From NCBI RefSeq assembly GCF_000243075.1, contig NC_016745.1:1753001-1817000 (forward strand): a stretch of 64,000 nt of DNA, in the 5' to 3' direction. Source of the stretch: Oceanimonas sp. GK1 (lineage in GTDB: Bacteria > Pseudomonadota > Gammaproteobacteria > Enterobacterales > Aeromonadaceae). The notes beneath the pieces are model-generated. The model was not told where the DNA came from. It was given only the letters and a program-made list of their open reading frames with translations, and did not search any database. A program made the translations under genes and the position numbers. Of the stretch, positions 51,443-60,462 are shown in pieces. Position 1 is the first letter of the stretch, and every line of letters begins with the position of its first letter.

Positions 51443-51745
51443 ATGTATTCAATTATTGTCAAAACCAAGCTCAAGCCCGGCACCACCCAGGCCTTCCTCG
51501 ACGCCATGCTGCCCAACGCCGAGGCTTCCGTGCGCGACGAGCCCGGCTGCCACACCTTTGACGTGCTGCAGGACCGCGCCGATCCCGAACTGTTCTGGCT
51601 CTATGAAATCTACCAGGACGAAGCCGCCCTGGCCGCCCACAAGGAAACCCCGCACTACCAGGCCAGCCGCGCCGTGGTGAATGAGCTGATTGCCGAGCAG
51701 TCGGTGATCCGGGCCGACGTGCTGGCGGTCAATCCGACCCGTTAA
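51443..51745 (+). CDS. Antibiotic-biosynthesis-monooxygenase (ABM/YgiN) domain protein
   Basis: A 100-residue ferredoxin-like fold ABM protein: MYSIIVKTKLKPGTTQAF, EPGCHTFDVLQDRADPELFWLYEIY and ETPHYQA with the conserved His. The start is the ATG at 51443, 6 nt after GGAG. Such proteins (YgiN-like) are quinol or small-aromatic monooxygenases or their structural relatives. It is divergent from the VOC gene and convergent with the luciferase-like gene, 3 bp between stops. Confidence 0.85.
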   Translation: MYSIIVKTKLKPGTTQAFLDAMLPNAEASVRDEPGCHTFDVLQDRADPELFWLYEIYQDEAALAAHKETPHYQASRAVVNELIAEQSVIRADVLAVNPTR

Positions 51746-51748
51746 CTC

Positions 51749-52744
51749 TCAGCCCACCAGGTCCGCCAGCAACGATAGGCTGTGGTGGCGGGCGCCCTGA
51801 TCGTAGATATCGGATACCACCATCAGCTCGTCGGCGCCGGTCTGGGCCAGCAGCGTTTCCAACTGCCGGGCTGCCCGGTCCGGACCGCCGATGACGGCGG
51901 CGCCGAGGAAGCCCTCCACCCCGCGCTGCTCGTGGGGCAGCCAGCGCTGGTCCAGGTCGGTGACCGGCGGCTGCAACAGGCGGCCTTCGCCGCGCAGCAG
52001 CGACAGTACCTTCTGGCGCGCCGTGCTGGCCAGGAACTCGGCCTCCCGGTCGCTGTCGGCGACGATGGCCGGCACGCCCAGCATCAGGTAGGGCTCGGCC
52101 AGCACCTCCGAGGGCCGGAACCGGTCTTTATAGATGGCCACCGCCTCATGCAGCATGCGCGGCGCGAAGTGGGAGGCGAAGGCGTAGGGCAGGCCGAGCT
52201 GCGCCGCCAGCTGGGCGCTGAACAGGCTGGAGCCGAGCAGCCAGATGGGCACATTGGTGCCGGCGCCGGGGATGGCCATCAGCTTCTGGCCATGATGTGC
52301 CGGCCCCAGCAGCTGCCGCAACTGCTGTACCTGCTCGGGAAAGTCCTCGCCGTCTTCCGGCCGGCGGCGCAGGGCGCGCATGGTGTCGGGATCCGTGCCC
52401 GGGGCCCGACCCAGGCCCAGGTCGATGCGGCCGGGATAGAGGGTGGCCAGGGTACCGAACTGCTCGGCCACCACCAGGGGCGGGTGGTTGGGCAGCATGA
52501 TGCCGCCGGAGCCGACCCGAATGCGGGAGGTATGGCCGGCGATATGGCCCACCAGCACGGCGGTGGCGGAGCTGGCGATGCCGTCCAGGTTGTGGTGTTC
52601 TGCCAGCCAGAAACGCTCAAAGCCGAGGTCTTCTACATGGCGGGCCAGAGCGACCGAGTTGGCAATAGCATCGGCGGTGTCAAAGCCGGTACGAATATGT
52701 ACCAGATCCAGGATGGACAGTTTGAGCTTGGATAATAGGCGCAT
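51749..52744 (-). CDS. Luciferase-like flavin monooxygenase (YhbW-like)
   Basis: A 331-residue FMN-dependent LLM-family protein. [12 protein letters not shown] opens it, followed by [56 protein letters not shown] and [27 protein letters not shown]. These are typical of the MsnO8/YhbW subgroup. The substrate is unknown. The start at 52744 is preferred to an ATG nine codons earlier because family N-termini begin just before LSILDL. It is divergent from the deacylase gene at 52857. Confidence 0.86.
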   Translation of the reverse strand: MRLLSKLKLSILDLVHIRTGFDTADAIANSVALARHVEDLGFERFWLAEHHNLDGIASSATAVLVGHIAGHTSRIRVGSGGIMLPNHPPLVVAEQFGTLATLYPGRIDLGLGRAPGTDPDTMRALRRRPEDGEDFPEQVQQLRQLLGPAHHGQKLMAIPGAGTNVPIWLLGSSLFSAQLAAQLGLPYAFASHFAPRMLHEAVAIYKDRFRPSEVLAEPYLMLGVPAIVADSDREAEFLASTARQKVLSLLRGEGRLLQPPVTDLDQRWLPHEQRGVEGFLGAAVIGGPDRAARQLETLLAQTGADELMVVSDIYDQGARHHSLSLLADLVG

Positions 52745-52856
52745 AAATGATAATGGTATCGATTGAAACAATAGCCCGATAACAGCATATTTGGCCGGTA
52801 TCCGCTATCCAAAGAAGGTATATCTTATGTCGATGGCCGACATACGGAGAGGAAGC

Positions 52857-53342
52857 ATGGACATCATGGCCCGGCTGGCGGACTGGCACATTACGCCGCC
52901 GCTGATTGAGCACCCGCCGCTGCACAGCTGCGACGATGCTGATCGCCTGCTGGTAGACAGGCCCGGCACTCGGCTGAAAAACCTGTTTCTGCGGGACAAT
53001 TATGGCCGTAAGCACGCGCTCTTGCTGACCCCGCCGAATAAGCAGGTGGATCTCAAGGCGCTGTCACGCCAGCAGGGCTGGTCGCGGCTGGGGTTTGCCT
53101 CGGCCGAGCGGCTGGACCGTTATCTGGGCGTGGCCCCGGGCCATGTGTCTGTGCTGGCGCTGGTGAACGATGCGCAGCAGCAGGTAGAGCTGTGGCTGGA
53201 TGAAGATCTGCAAGACGGTGACAACTTTCACTGTCATCCGCTGCGCAACACCGCCACCGTGCTGCTGAGCCGGGCCGATTTGCAGCGCTTTACCGAACAA
53301 ACCGGCCATACGCCGGTCTGGCTGCCGGTGCCTTCTTTTTAA
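52857..53342 (+). CDS. Prolyl-tRNA editing protein (YbaK/PrdX-like)
   Basis: A 161-residue trans-editing deacylase of the YbaK/ProX (INS-like) family. KNLFLRDNYGRKHALLLTPPNK includes the conserved Lys and the substrate pocket. RLGFASAERLDRYLGVAPGHVSVLALVND has the GxxPGxVSP-like signature, and FHCHPLRNTATVLLSRADL closes it. It likely hydrolyses Ala-tRNA-Pro or a similar mischarged tRNA. GGAGAGGAA precedes the chosen ATG. A G-rich heptamer repeat begins right after the stop. Confidence 0.88.
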   Translation: MDIMARLADWHITPPLIEHPPLHSCDDADRLLVDRPGTRLKNLFLRDNYGRKHALLLTPPNKQVDLKALSRQQGWSRLGFASAERLDRYLGVAPGHVSVLALVNDAQQQVELWLDEDLQDGDNFHCHPLRNTATVLLSRADLQRFTEQTGHTPVWLPVPSF

Positions 53343-53773
53343 GGGATTGGGGACTGGGGAATAGGGACTGGTGGTGTTGTCTGTAGGCCCCAATTTATTG
53401 GGGCAAACCGTGCATCATGTGGCACTGCTGCCCGGTTTGCAACCGCGTTAAAACCGGGCCTACAGGTGGCTTGAAACAGCCAACGCCGGCGTTGCTAGAA
53501 GCAGCAGTGGGGATTGCCGGAGCCGACCATAAAATGCCATGGCCGAAAAGTTGCTCCTGCATATTCGGCATTCCCGCCATCCATGGCGGTCAGATGCATT
53601 TTCGAGCGTACATGGGGCGAGCTTGCTCGCCGTGACGAACCAGTAAAGTCTGACCGAACATCCAGTGAATGTTCGCAGCAGGCTTTACTGGTGAGTGGCA
53701 TTCACCGAAGCGTGTCGGCGTAGTGCAACCCCACTGATGCTTCGTTACGCACGGCTTCCGGTTCCCGCCTGGT
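53343..53773. repeat. Repeat- and hairpin-rich 431-bp spacer
   Basis: No credible gene. It contains, in order: four 7-bp units (GGGATTG, GGGACTG, GGGAATA, GGGACTG; 53343-53370); a nested hairpin with outer arms CTGTAGGCCC/GGGCCTACAG (53381-53390, 53456-53465) and inner arms GCCCCAAT/ATTGGGGC and GCAAACCG/CGGTTTGC; palindrome CAACGCCGGCGTTG (53481-53494); CCGCCAT/ATGGCGG; GGCGAG/CTCGCC (53616-53631); and ACCAGTAAAG/CTTTACTGGT (53639-53692) enclosing CGAACAT/ATGTTCG. It looks like a cluster of REP-type elements or structured non-coding RNA between the deacylase gene and ttrA's 3' end. Confidence 0.65.
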
Positions 53774-56700
53774 TTAAATCGCTTCTATTTTCGCCGGCAG
53801 TCCCTGTCTTACTGAGGCACCGCTGGTCCAGTCGAGCCAGACGTTGGCCACTTCCTTGCGGGTGGGATCCATCAGCCCCAGGGCGTTCTGGTTGACCCCG
53901 GCACCCAGCCGTGGATTGACCGGCGTGGCCTCGCCGTCAATCACATGGGCCCGGGCACCCAGCTCGGTGTGGCCATAGCCGTGCTCAATGGCCACGGCCC
54001 CCTCCATAATGCCATCGCGCACCAGCGCAATGCCCTCCACACTGCCGCCCGGGGTGGTCACCCGCACCGCCTGACCGTGCTCAATACCGGCGCGCTCGGC
54101 ATCCTTGCGATGAAGGCTGATGGGGTTTTCCGGATGGATCATGCGTAGCCGCTCGGCCCCGATGCTCGACGAGCTCATCAGATGGGACTTGTAGGAGGTC
54201 ACCAGCAGCGGCCACTCGGCTTCGGAATAATGCTCCCGCATCGGGCTGCCGTCGGCAAAGCGCGGCTCATACAGGGCGGCACAGCCCGACAGCCGCTCGC
54301 CGGTCATGGAATGAATGCTGGTGCCGATGGTGGGGTTCCAGATGCACAAACTGTTTTTGGTGCGCTTGTTCATCAGCTCGCCCTGCCAGCCCGATTCAAA
54401 GGGCGCAAAACGGCCGCCCCGGCTGCACACAAAGCCCACCTTGCGTCGCTCCTCCGGGGCCAGGGTGCTGTCTATCAGCGGCATTAACCGGGCGGCGTTG
54501 GTCAGCACCAGATCGTCGGCGCTGGCATCGGGCACCGGCGTGCCGGCAAAGGCCAGATTGGCGGCAGCGCGCAGGTAAAAATCGGCGCTGGTATGCAGGC
54601 CGTGAAGCTCACCTTGATGATCGCGTATGGCATTATCACTATAACCCGGCAGCCCCATGGTTTTGGCCAGATTAATGATAAAGGCTTCCAGCCCCAGAAC
54701 ATCGCCGTTGGCCAGTTTCGGGGTGGCCGGGGTCACCACCGGCCAGCGCGCCGTGGTGGTGGCCTGAGGCACACCGCTCCAGGGTTTGGTAAAGCCGTAG
54801 CTCTCATAGGTGAGGGTATCGGGCACGATATAATCTGCCAGCGCCGTGGTCTCGTTAATAAAACCGTCCACGGCAATAAACAGCGGCAGGTTGGCCGGGT
54901 CTTTCAGCTTTTCACCTAAAAACGCCTGACCGCCGCCGATGCCATAGAGCGGGTTGGTCATATGGCTGATCCAGGCCTTGAGTTTGTAGGGGTAGCCTGC
55001 AAACGCCGCCGCCAGATGCTCGGTGAGCAGGGGCGAGGAAAATGAAAACCAGGGTGCTCTGGACGGATAAGGCGCTTCACCGGCGGCCAGCTTGCGCCGG
55101 TATTCGCTGCTTTTTTCATAAGCAAAGCGGTTGTGGGACAGGAACACCCCTTTGGGGGCCACCATGCCGTCAAACTCGGCCAGGTTGTAGCGGGGGCCGT
55201 TTTCCACCGCCGCCACACCGCCGGCCCCCAAGGCCAGCCCGCCTTTGGCATTGACATTACCCAGCAGGGTATTCAGGGTCATCACCGCCATGGCAGTGTA
55301 AAAGGCGTTGCCGCTCATCATGCCGCCGTGGGCATCAATCACGGCTTTGGGGCCATGGCGTTTCAGCTCCTGGCCCAGCCCTTCAATAATATTCACCGGC
55401 ACGCCGCAGCGGGCACTGTAGTCTTCAATGGAATGGGCAAAGGCGGATTCTTTCAGGCACTGCAGTGCCGATTTCACCCGCACCGGCTCGCCATTAATCT
55501 GTATTTCACGATCTACCCAGAGCGCGGCAGGGCGGCCGCTGGAGTGAGCCATCAGCTCACCGCTGTCGGCATTTACAACCAGCAAAGTCTCGGCGTCGCC
55601 CATATTCAGATCGGCGGCGGTCAGAAAGCGGCCGGCCTGAGGATGGGGAGCCTGCAACACCAGATGGGTGGCATTGCTGTGGCTGGGCTGACCGGCTCTG
55701 GCCTGGGCTTCGGGGCCGGGCTGAGCCAGATAGGTGGCGTTAATGCCGTCGTTTTCCATCAGCCAGCGCATCAGCGCCAGGGCCAGGGCGTCGTCGGTGG
55801 CGGGCTTGATGGGCACCCAGCGGCCCCGGCCATCGTTCAGCCGGCTGATACTGTTGGGCAGGGTAGGGGCCACCACCACATAATCGAGGCCGCCGTCGCT
55901 GCGGGCGGCGGCCAGCTGCCGGCCCTGGCGTTTAAAGGGGTTGCCGGCCTGGGCCGGCGAGGTGCCGATGCACAGCACAAAGTCGGTGTGATCCCAGTCG
56001 GGTTTGCCGTGAGCGAATTTTTGCAGATCGTTGAACACGGCCCCGGCCCCGGCGCGATAGCCAAAGCCGCAATAGCCGCCGTGGTGGCCAAAGTTGCGGG
56101 TGCCAAAGCTGTTAAAAGCAAAGCGCTTGAGAAAGCTGTCCCGGCCTTCGTCGCCGGCGTTGGTCACCAGCAGCTGGTTGGCTCTGGGGCCAAACTCGGG
56201 ATTATCCGCATCCACCGGCGTGTCGAGATCGCGAATGGCGTTGAGACCGTCCACATGGCCTTCACCAAAGAGATCGCCGCCCTGAGTCACTTCCTGCAGC
56301 AGCTGCTCAAAGGGAATGGTCTGCCATTTGCTTTCGCCGCGTTTGCCGGCCCGCTTCAGAATTTGGGTGACCCGGTAGGGGCTTTGCAACTGTTCGGCCA
56401 GCGCCGCTCCCCGGGCGCAGGCGGTGGAGCGCTGCTCGATACCCGCTTCTCCGGCAAGGCCGGTATAGACTTCACGCACCGGGGTTTCCTGAGCCGGCGG
56501 TCTGGAGTTGGACAGCGGGTGGTAAGGGTTGCCGGCAATGCGCAGCACCTTGTTATTGGCGGTATCGACCCGGGCCCGCAGTCCGCACTGGGTCCAGCAG
56601 CCAAAGCACTGCACCGGGCTCACCACCTGATTTTCTGCCATCACCAGTTCGCCGGCGGCGTCAATCATGAATTCCGGGGCCAGGGCGTTGCCGGCAATAC

Positions 56701-56842
56701 GGTCATTGGTGGGCACACCGCTGGTGCCGTTGACCAGGCCTTTTACGGCCTTGCTCACCGGGGTGGCATAGCCCAGGGCAAAGGCACCGGTGCCACCGGC
56801 CATCATGCCAGCCTGTAACAGGGCGCGTCGTTTTTTATCCAT
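53774..56842 (-). CDS. ttrA: Tetrathionate reductase catalytic subunit
   Basis: A 1022-residue molybdopterin (bis-MGD) oxidoreductase. The Tat-type signal KKRRALLQAGMMAGG is at the N-terminus, then the Fe-S motif QCFGCWTQCGLR with a later Cys in STACARG. The GHHGGYCGFGYRAGAG segment likely holds the Mo-ligating Cys. DYIVPDTLTYE and the C-terminal molydopterin-binding domain follow, ending in VWLDWTSGASVRQGLP. It reduces tetrathionate to thiosulfate in the periplasm. The start at 56842 overlaps ttrC by 8 bp. Gene order ttrB-ttrC-ttrA plus divergent ttrSR is that of Salmonella. The only unusual thing is the long repeat-rich 3' spacer. Confidence 0.93.
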   Translation of the reverse strand: MDKKRRALLQAGMMAGGTGAFALGYATPVSKAVKGLVNGTSGVPTNDRIAGNALAPEFMIDAAGELVMAENQVVSPVQCFGCWTQCGLRARVDTANNKVLRIAGNPYHPLSNSRPPAQETPVREVYTGLAGEAGIEQRSTACARGAALAEQLQSPYRVTQILKRAGKRGESKWQTIPFEQLLQEVTQGGDLFGEGHVDGLNAIRDLDTPVDADNPEFGPRANQLLVTNAGDEGRDSFLKRFAFNSFGTRNFGHHGGYCGFGYRAGAGAVFNDLQKFAHGKPDWDHTDFVLCIGTSPAQAGNPFKRQGRQLAAARSDGGLDYVVVAPTLPNSISRLNDGRGRWVPIKPATDDALALALMRWLMENDGINATYLAQPGPEAQARAGQPSHSNATHLVLQAPHPQAGRFLTAADLNMGDAETLLVVNADSGELMAHSSGRPAALWVDREIQINGEPVRVKSALQCLKESAFAHSIEDYSARCGVPVNIIEGLGQELKRHGPKAVIDAHGGMMSGNAFYTAMAVMTLNTLLGNVNAKGGLALGAGGVAAVENGPRYNLAEFDGMVAPKGVFLSHNRFAYEKSSEYRRKLAAGEAPYPSRAPWFSFSSPLLTEHLAAAFAGYPYKLKAWISHMTNPLYGIGGGQAFLGEKLKDPANLPLFIAVDGFINETTALADYIVPDTLTYESYGFTKPWSGVPQATTTARWPVVTPATPKLANGDVLGLEAFIINLAKTMGLPGYSDNAIRDHQGELHGLHTSADFYLRAAANLAFAGTPVPDASADDLVLTNAARLMPLIDSTLAPEERRKVGFVCSRGGRFAPFESGWQGELMNKRTKNSLCIWNPTIGTSIHSMTGERLSGCAALYEPRFADGSPMREHYSEAEWPLLVTSYKSHLMSSSSIGAERLRMIHPENPISLHRKDAERAGIEHGQAVRVTTPGGSVEGIALVRDGIMEGAVAIEHGYGHTELGARAHVIDGEATPVNPRLGAGVNQNALGLMDPTRKEVANVWLDWTSGASVRQGLPAKIEAI

Positions 56843-57890
56843 GGCGGACTCCTGAATTATCCAGCAGGGCCCATACCGCGCCGGCCAGCGCCAGCCACAG
56901 GCCCAGAGTGCCGGCCACAATCACGCCGGCGGAAGAAAGCAGTTGAGGATCGAGGTGATACAAACCGGCCCCGTATTTGGGCACTGTCTGCACGTTCATC
57001 AGCACCACCCAGCGAAAGCCCCAGGCGCACAGCATGGCCAGGCCCGCGGGCAGCAGATCAAAGGAAGAAAGCGGACTGTGCAGGCGAAGCGTGGCAAGCC
57101 ACCAGAGCACCATGCCGCCGGCCACCGACAGCAGCATCAGATGCCGCCAGAACGGAAAATGGGCAAACAGCCGCTGCGCTTCTCGCCAGGAATCACCCTG
57201 TTGCCACTGTCCGGTGATGGCCCACAGCAATACGGTTACGGTCAGCGCCACCAGCACGGCGATCAGAGTCCGGCGCAGCAGGGCGGCGTTTTGCTGGCGC
57301 GGGAACAGGCATTCCAGCAGCATCAGCAGGCCGGTGAGGGCGAGCTGGGCGGTCAGCAGCAGGTTGACTGGCAGCCAGGCGGTATGCCACAGCGCCCGGG
57401 AACGTACCACCATGATCTCCATGCCGGTATAGAGCAGAATGCCCAGTGCCGACAGTGCGCACAGCCAGGCCAGTGCGGTCAGCACTCGTCCTTGTGGCCA
57501 GAGCGGCAGGTTCAGCCAGCGGTTGATCCAGAGCTGTTTAAACTCGAGATGCGTGCGCAGCAGGCTGAAGGTGACCACCAGTGACAGGGTCACAAAAACC
57601 GGCAAAATCAGCGCACCCAGCCACATCCAGGAGCTGGGAGTCAGTTGCGTGTAAAAGTGCCAGAAGCGGGCGGGCTGGTGCAGATCCGCCAGCAGTGCCA
57701 TGGGCCCCACCAGCGCGCTGATGCCCAGCACCAGTGCCAGCCGGTCGCGCCAGGGATGCCAGGCGCTGCTGGCGTTCATGGCCAGCGGCAGCAGCAGGGC
57801 GGCACAGGCGGCAATGCCAATAAAAAAGAAGTACTGCACGGCCCAGGGCAGCCAGGGCGCTTCGGCATGGGTGGTTAACAATTCAATCAT
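56835..57890 (-). CDS. ttrC: Tetrathionate reductase membrane subunit (NrfD family)
   Basis: A 351-residue integral membrane protein with nine or so TM segments, NrfD/PsrC family: MIELLTTHAEAPWLPWAVQYFF, ALLADLHQPARFWHFYTQLTPSSWMW, LECLFPRQQN and a C-terminal FRWVVLMNVQTVPKYGAGLY. It oxidises quinol and passes electrons to TtrB. The ATG at 57888-57890 is chosen; in-frame sequence upstream overlaps ttrB. It lies 16 bp after ttrB and overlaps ttrA. Confidence 0.92.
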   Translation of the reverse strand: MIELLTTHAEAPWLPWAVQYFFFIGIAACAALLLPLAMNASSAWHPWRDRLALVLGISALVGPMALLADLHQPARFWHFYTQLTPSSWMWLGALILPVFVTLSLVVTFSLLRTHLEFKQLWINRWLNLPLWPQGRVLTALAWLCALSALGILLYTGMEIMVVRSRALWHTAWLPVNLLLTAQLALTGLLMLLECLFPRQQNAALLRRTLIAVLVALTVTVLLWAITGQWQQGDSWREAQRLFAHFPFWRHLMLLSVAGGMVLWWLATLRLHSPLSSFDLLPAGLAMLCAWGFRWVVLMNVQTVPKYGAGLYHLDPQLLSSAGVIVAGTLGLWLALAGAVWALLDNSGVRHG

Positions 57891-57906
57891 GGTGAGCCCC
57901 TTATGG

Positions 57907-58623
57907 TCAGGCGTGAGATGGGGACCAGAGCCCCGGCTGACCGTCGATGCGTTCCAGAAACTCGTCGCCGAGGCCGATGTAATACACCTGCGGGCTGGTG
58001 CCCTGCTCGGGCTTGAGCACCTTGATGTCAACGGCGTGCTCGGCCATCAGCCGGCGGGCCTGGCTGTGAGGGTTGTTCAGGTCGCCAATCACCCGGGCAC
58101 CGCCCACGCAGGACTCCACACAGGCGGGCAGCAGGCCCACTTCCAGCCGGTGCACGCAAAAGGTGCATTTGTCGGCGGTCTGGGTATCGTGGTTGATAAA
58201 GCGGGCGTCGTAGGGGCAGGCCTGCACGCAGTAGGCGCAGCCCACGCACTGCTGGTTGTCCAGCACCACGATGCCGTCGTCGCGCTGATAGGTGGCCTGC
58301 GTGGGGCACACCGGAATGCAGGGCGGATTGGCGCAGTGATTGCAGAGCCTGGGCAGCATCACCTGAGTGGGGGTATCGCGGTTTTCGACCTGTACCTCGT
58401 ATTGCTGTACCGTGGTACGAAACTGGCCCACCGGCGGCAGATTTTCCATACTGCAACTGACGGTACAGGCCTGGCAGCCAATGCATTGGCGCAGGTCAAT
58501 GACCATGCCATAGCGCTTGTTGCCGGCGGCCGGGGTGGCGTCCACCTGGGCAATCGGGATCAGACTGGCACCGGCGGTCAGGCCGGTTAGATTTTTAAGA
58601 AACTGTCGTTTGCTGGCGTCCAT
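57907..58623 (-). CDS. ttrB: Tetrathionate reductase iron-sulfur subunit
   Basis: A 238-residue electron-transfer subunit with four [4Fe-4S] clusters. Cys clusters are CIGCQACTVSC, CNHCANPPCIPVCP, CVGCAYCVQACPYDAR and CTFCVHRLEVGLLPACVESC. The N-terminus MDASKRQFLKNLTGLTAGAS is a Tat-like signal with Lys-Arg in place of the twin arginines, as I recall for Salmonella TtrB. It links TtrC to TtrA. It heads the minus-strand ttrBCA operon and diverges from ttrS; the shared promoter region holds two palindromes. Confidence 0.95.
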   Translation of the reverse strand: MDASKRQFLKNLTGLTAGASLIPIAQVDATPAAGNKRYGMVIDLRQCIGCQACTVSCSMENLPPVGQFRTTVQQYEVQVENRDTPTQVMLPRLCNHCANPPCIPVCPTQATYQRDDGIVVLDNQQCVGCAYCVQACPYDARFINHDTQTADKCTFCVHRLEVGLLPACVESCVGGARVIGDLNNPHSQARRLMAEHAVDIKVLKPEQGTSPQVYYIGLGDEFLERIDGQPGLWSPSHA

Positions 58624-58681
58624 TTCGGGCTCCTCAAACCGGGAATACCGCCATTGTCACGATGGGCTGCAAGCGACTTTA

Positions 58682-58742
58682 TTGTGGTTTTCCACAAGAA
58701 CCCCATGGGCTTGATCCAGGACAAGTTATATTTGATATCAAA
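58682..58742. promoter_or_regulatory. Palindromes in the ttrB/ttrS divergent region
   Basis: TTGTGG-TTTT-CCACAA at 58682-58697 and the perfect 12-bp palindrome TTTGATATCAAA at 58731-58742. Both lie between ttrB and the likely ttrS start. They are candidate sites for TtrR or a global anaerobic regulator. The second resembles FNR half-sites but lacks the 4-bp spacer of an FNR box, so I do not call it FNR. Confidence 0.5.
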
Positions 58743-58785
58743 CTATGTAATCACTGGCATAAGGCTGTTTTTTCGGCGCTGTCTG

Positions 58786-60462
58786 GTGCGATGGGCGGGC
58801 TGGGGCATGTTGCTGCCGGTGCTCGCCCAGGCGGCGGATTACCAGATCGGCTTTCTGGCCTACCGGGGCGAAGCCCGGGCCCGCACCGAATGGCAGCCGG
58901 TACTGGATGACTTGAACCGGGCGCTGCCGGCACACCGTTTCGACGGGGTCTTTCTGACCCAGCAGCAGCTGAATCAGCAACTGGCCGAGGGCCGGCTCGA
59001 TTTTGTGGTGACCAACCCGGCCCATTATGTGCTGAGCCGCCACCAGGGGCTGAACTGGCTGGCATCCTGGCTGGATCCGCGTTTTGGCTCGGCCCGGGAA
59101 AGCGTGGCGGGCACCCTGCTGGTGCGGGCCGACAGTGGCCTGACAGCCAGCCATCAATTGTCCGGACGTCGGGTGGGGGCGGTGCACGAACAGGCCTTTG
59201 GCGGTTATTTGCTGGTGGCGGAGCAGTTGCGTCGCCGTGGGGTGGCGCTGGCCAGTGTCGATTTGCAGTTTCGCGGTTATCCGGTGGACGCGCTGATTTA
59301 CCTGCTGCGCGACGGCGCCCTGGACGCGGCCATGGTGCCCGCCTGTACCCTGGAGCAAATGACCGAGGAAGGGCTGGTGAACCCGGCCGACTTCAGGGCG
59401 TTGCTGGTGCAGGCCGACACCCCTTGTGTCCGCTCCACCCCCCTGTATCCGGGCTGGAGCTTTGCCGCCGTCGACAGCCGGGACGAGACCCTGCTGCGGG
59501 ACATCACCCAGGCCCTGCTGGCCATGAAGCAACAAGACCGGCCGCTGTGGGGCGCGCCCATTCGGCTGGATGAGGTGGAACAACTGCTGCGCAACTGGCA
59601 GCCGGACGCCGGCGAGGCGCCCACCTGGCAGATGTTGCGCCGGGTACTGCTGGGCTACTGGCAGTGGCTGGCGGGGCTGATGCTGGTATTGCTGGTGATT
59701 GCCTTGCACCATGTGCGAGTAACCCGCCTGCTGCTCAGGCGCACCGATGAGCGGGACCGCCTGCATGGCCTTATTCAGAGCCGGGAGCAGGAGCTGGCCC
59801 GGGCCCGTCAGGCCACCCTGCTGGGAGAAATGGCCACGGGGCTGGCCCATGAGTTGAACCAGCCGCTCTCGGCCATTCAGGCCTATGCCCAGGCCGGTGA
59901 GCTGATGACCAGTGAGCAGAGCAGCCGCGAAGTGTTCAATCATATCGTCGGCGAAACCGAGCGGGGGGCCGACATTATTCGCCGTTTTCGCCAGTGGGCC
60001 AGCCAGCCGCTGCCGGGGCCCGAGGCCTTTGCGCCCCAGGCGTTGTGCCGGGAGCTGGCCGAGCGGCTCACCCCCCGGGCCAATGCCGCCGGTGTGCGGC
60101 TGGACGTGCGTACGGACCAGGGCACGCTGTTGAGTGTACAGCCGGCGGTGGAGCAGATATTGTCCAACCTGTTGGGCAACAGCCTGGATGCCTTTGAGCG
60201 CCGACAGCGGGGCGGGCACGTGCTGCTCTGTGCCGTGCAGGAGGAGGACGGCTGGCGACTGACGGTGGAAGACGATGCCGGCGGCGTGTCGCCGGTGGTG
60301 ATCGAGGCACTGGGCCATACCCTGCCCGCCAGCCGCATTCACGGCATGGGCATTGGTCTGCTGGTGAGCTACCGGCTGGCGCGTCGACTGGGTGGAAAGC
60401 TGACCCTGGCCAATGTGGACGAGGGGACTCGGTCTGAATTGTTTTTGCCTAAGGAGCACTAA
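58786..60462 (+). CDS. ttrS: Tetrathionate-sensing histidine kinase
   Basis: About 558 residues. An exported N-terminal segment (GWGMLLPVLAQA) leads to a periplasmic PhnD-like binding domain (IGFLAYRGEARARTEWQP; VVTNPAHYVLSR; VGAVHEQAFGGYLL; YPVDALIYLLRDGALDAAMVPACTLE), then a TM near residues 295-315. The kinase has His in GLAHELNQPLSAIQAYA and an ATPase with NLLGNSLDAF and GMGIGLLVSYRL. The start is uncertain: in-frame ATGs at 58654 and 58705 lie in the palindromic control region and lack good ribosome sites. I prefer the GTG at 58786, with the ATG at 58807 next. It overlaps ttrR by one base. Confidence 0.85.
   Translation: MRWAGWGMLLPVLAQAADYQIGFLAYRGEARARTEWQPVLDDLNRALPAHRFDGVFLTQQQLNQQLAEGRLDFVVTNPAHYVLSRHQGLNWLASWLDPRFGSARESVAGTLLVRADSGLTASHQLSGRRVGAVHEQAFGGYLLVAEQLRRRGVALASVDLQFRGYPVDALIYLLRDGALDAAMVPACTLEQMTEEGLVNPADFRALLVQADTPCVRSTPLYPGWSFAAVDSRDETLLRDITQALLAMKQQDRPLWGAPIRLDEVEQLLRNWQPDAGEAPTWQMLRRVLLGYWQWLAGLMLVLLVIALHHVRVTRLLLRRTDERDRLHGLIQSREQELARARQATLLGEMATGLAHELNQPLSAIQAYAQAGELMTSEQSSREVFNHIVGETERGADIIRRFRQWASQPLPGPEAFAPQALCRELAERLTPRANAAGVRLDVRTDQGTLLSVQPAVEQILSNLLGNSLDAFERRQRGGHVLLCAVQEEDGWRLTVEDDAGGVSPVVIEALGHTLPASRIHGMGIGLLVSYRLARRLGGKLTLANVDEGTRSELFLPKEH

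Noticed and set aside
58731-58742. FNR box in the ttr promoter
   Set aside because: TTTGATATCAAA has the half-sites but no 4-bp spacer, so it does not fit the FNR consensus.
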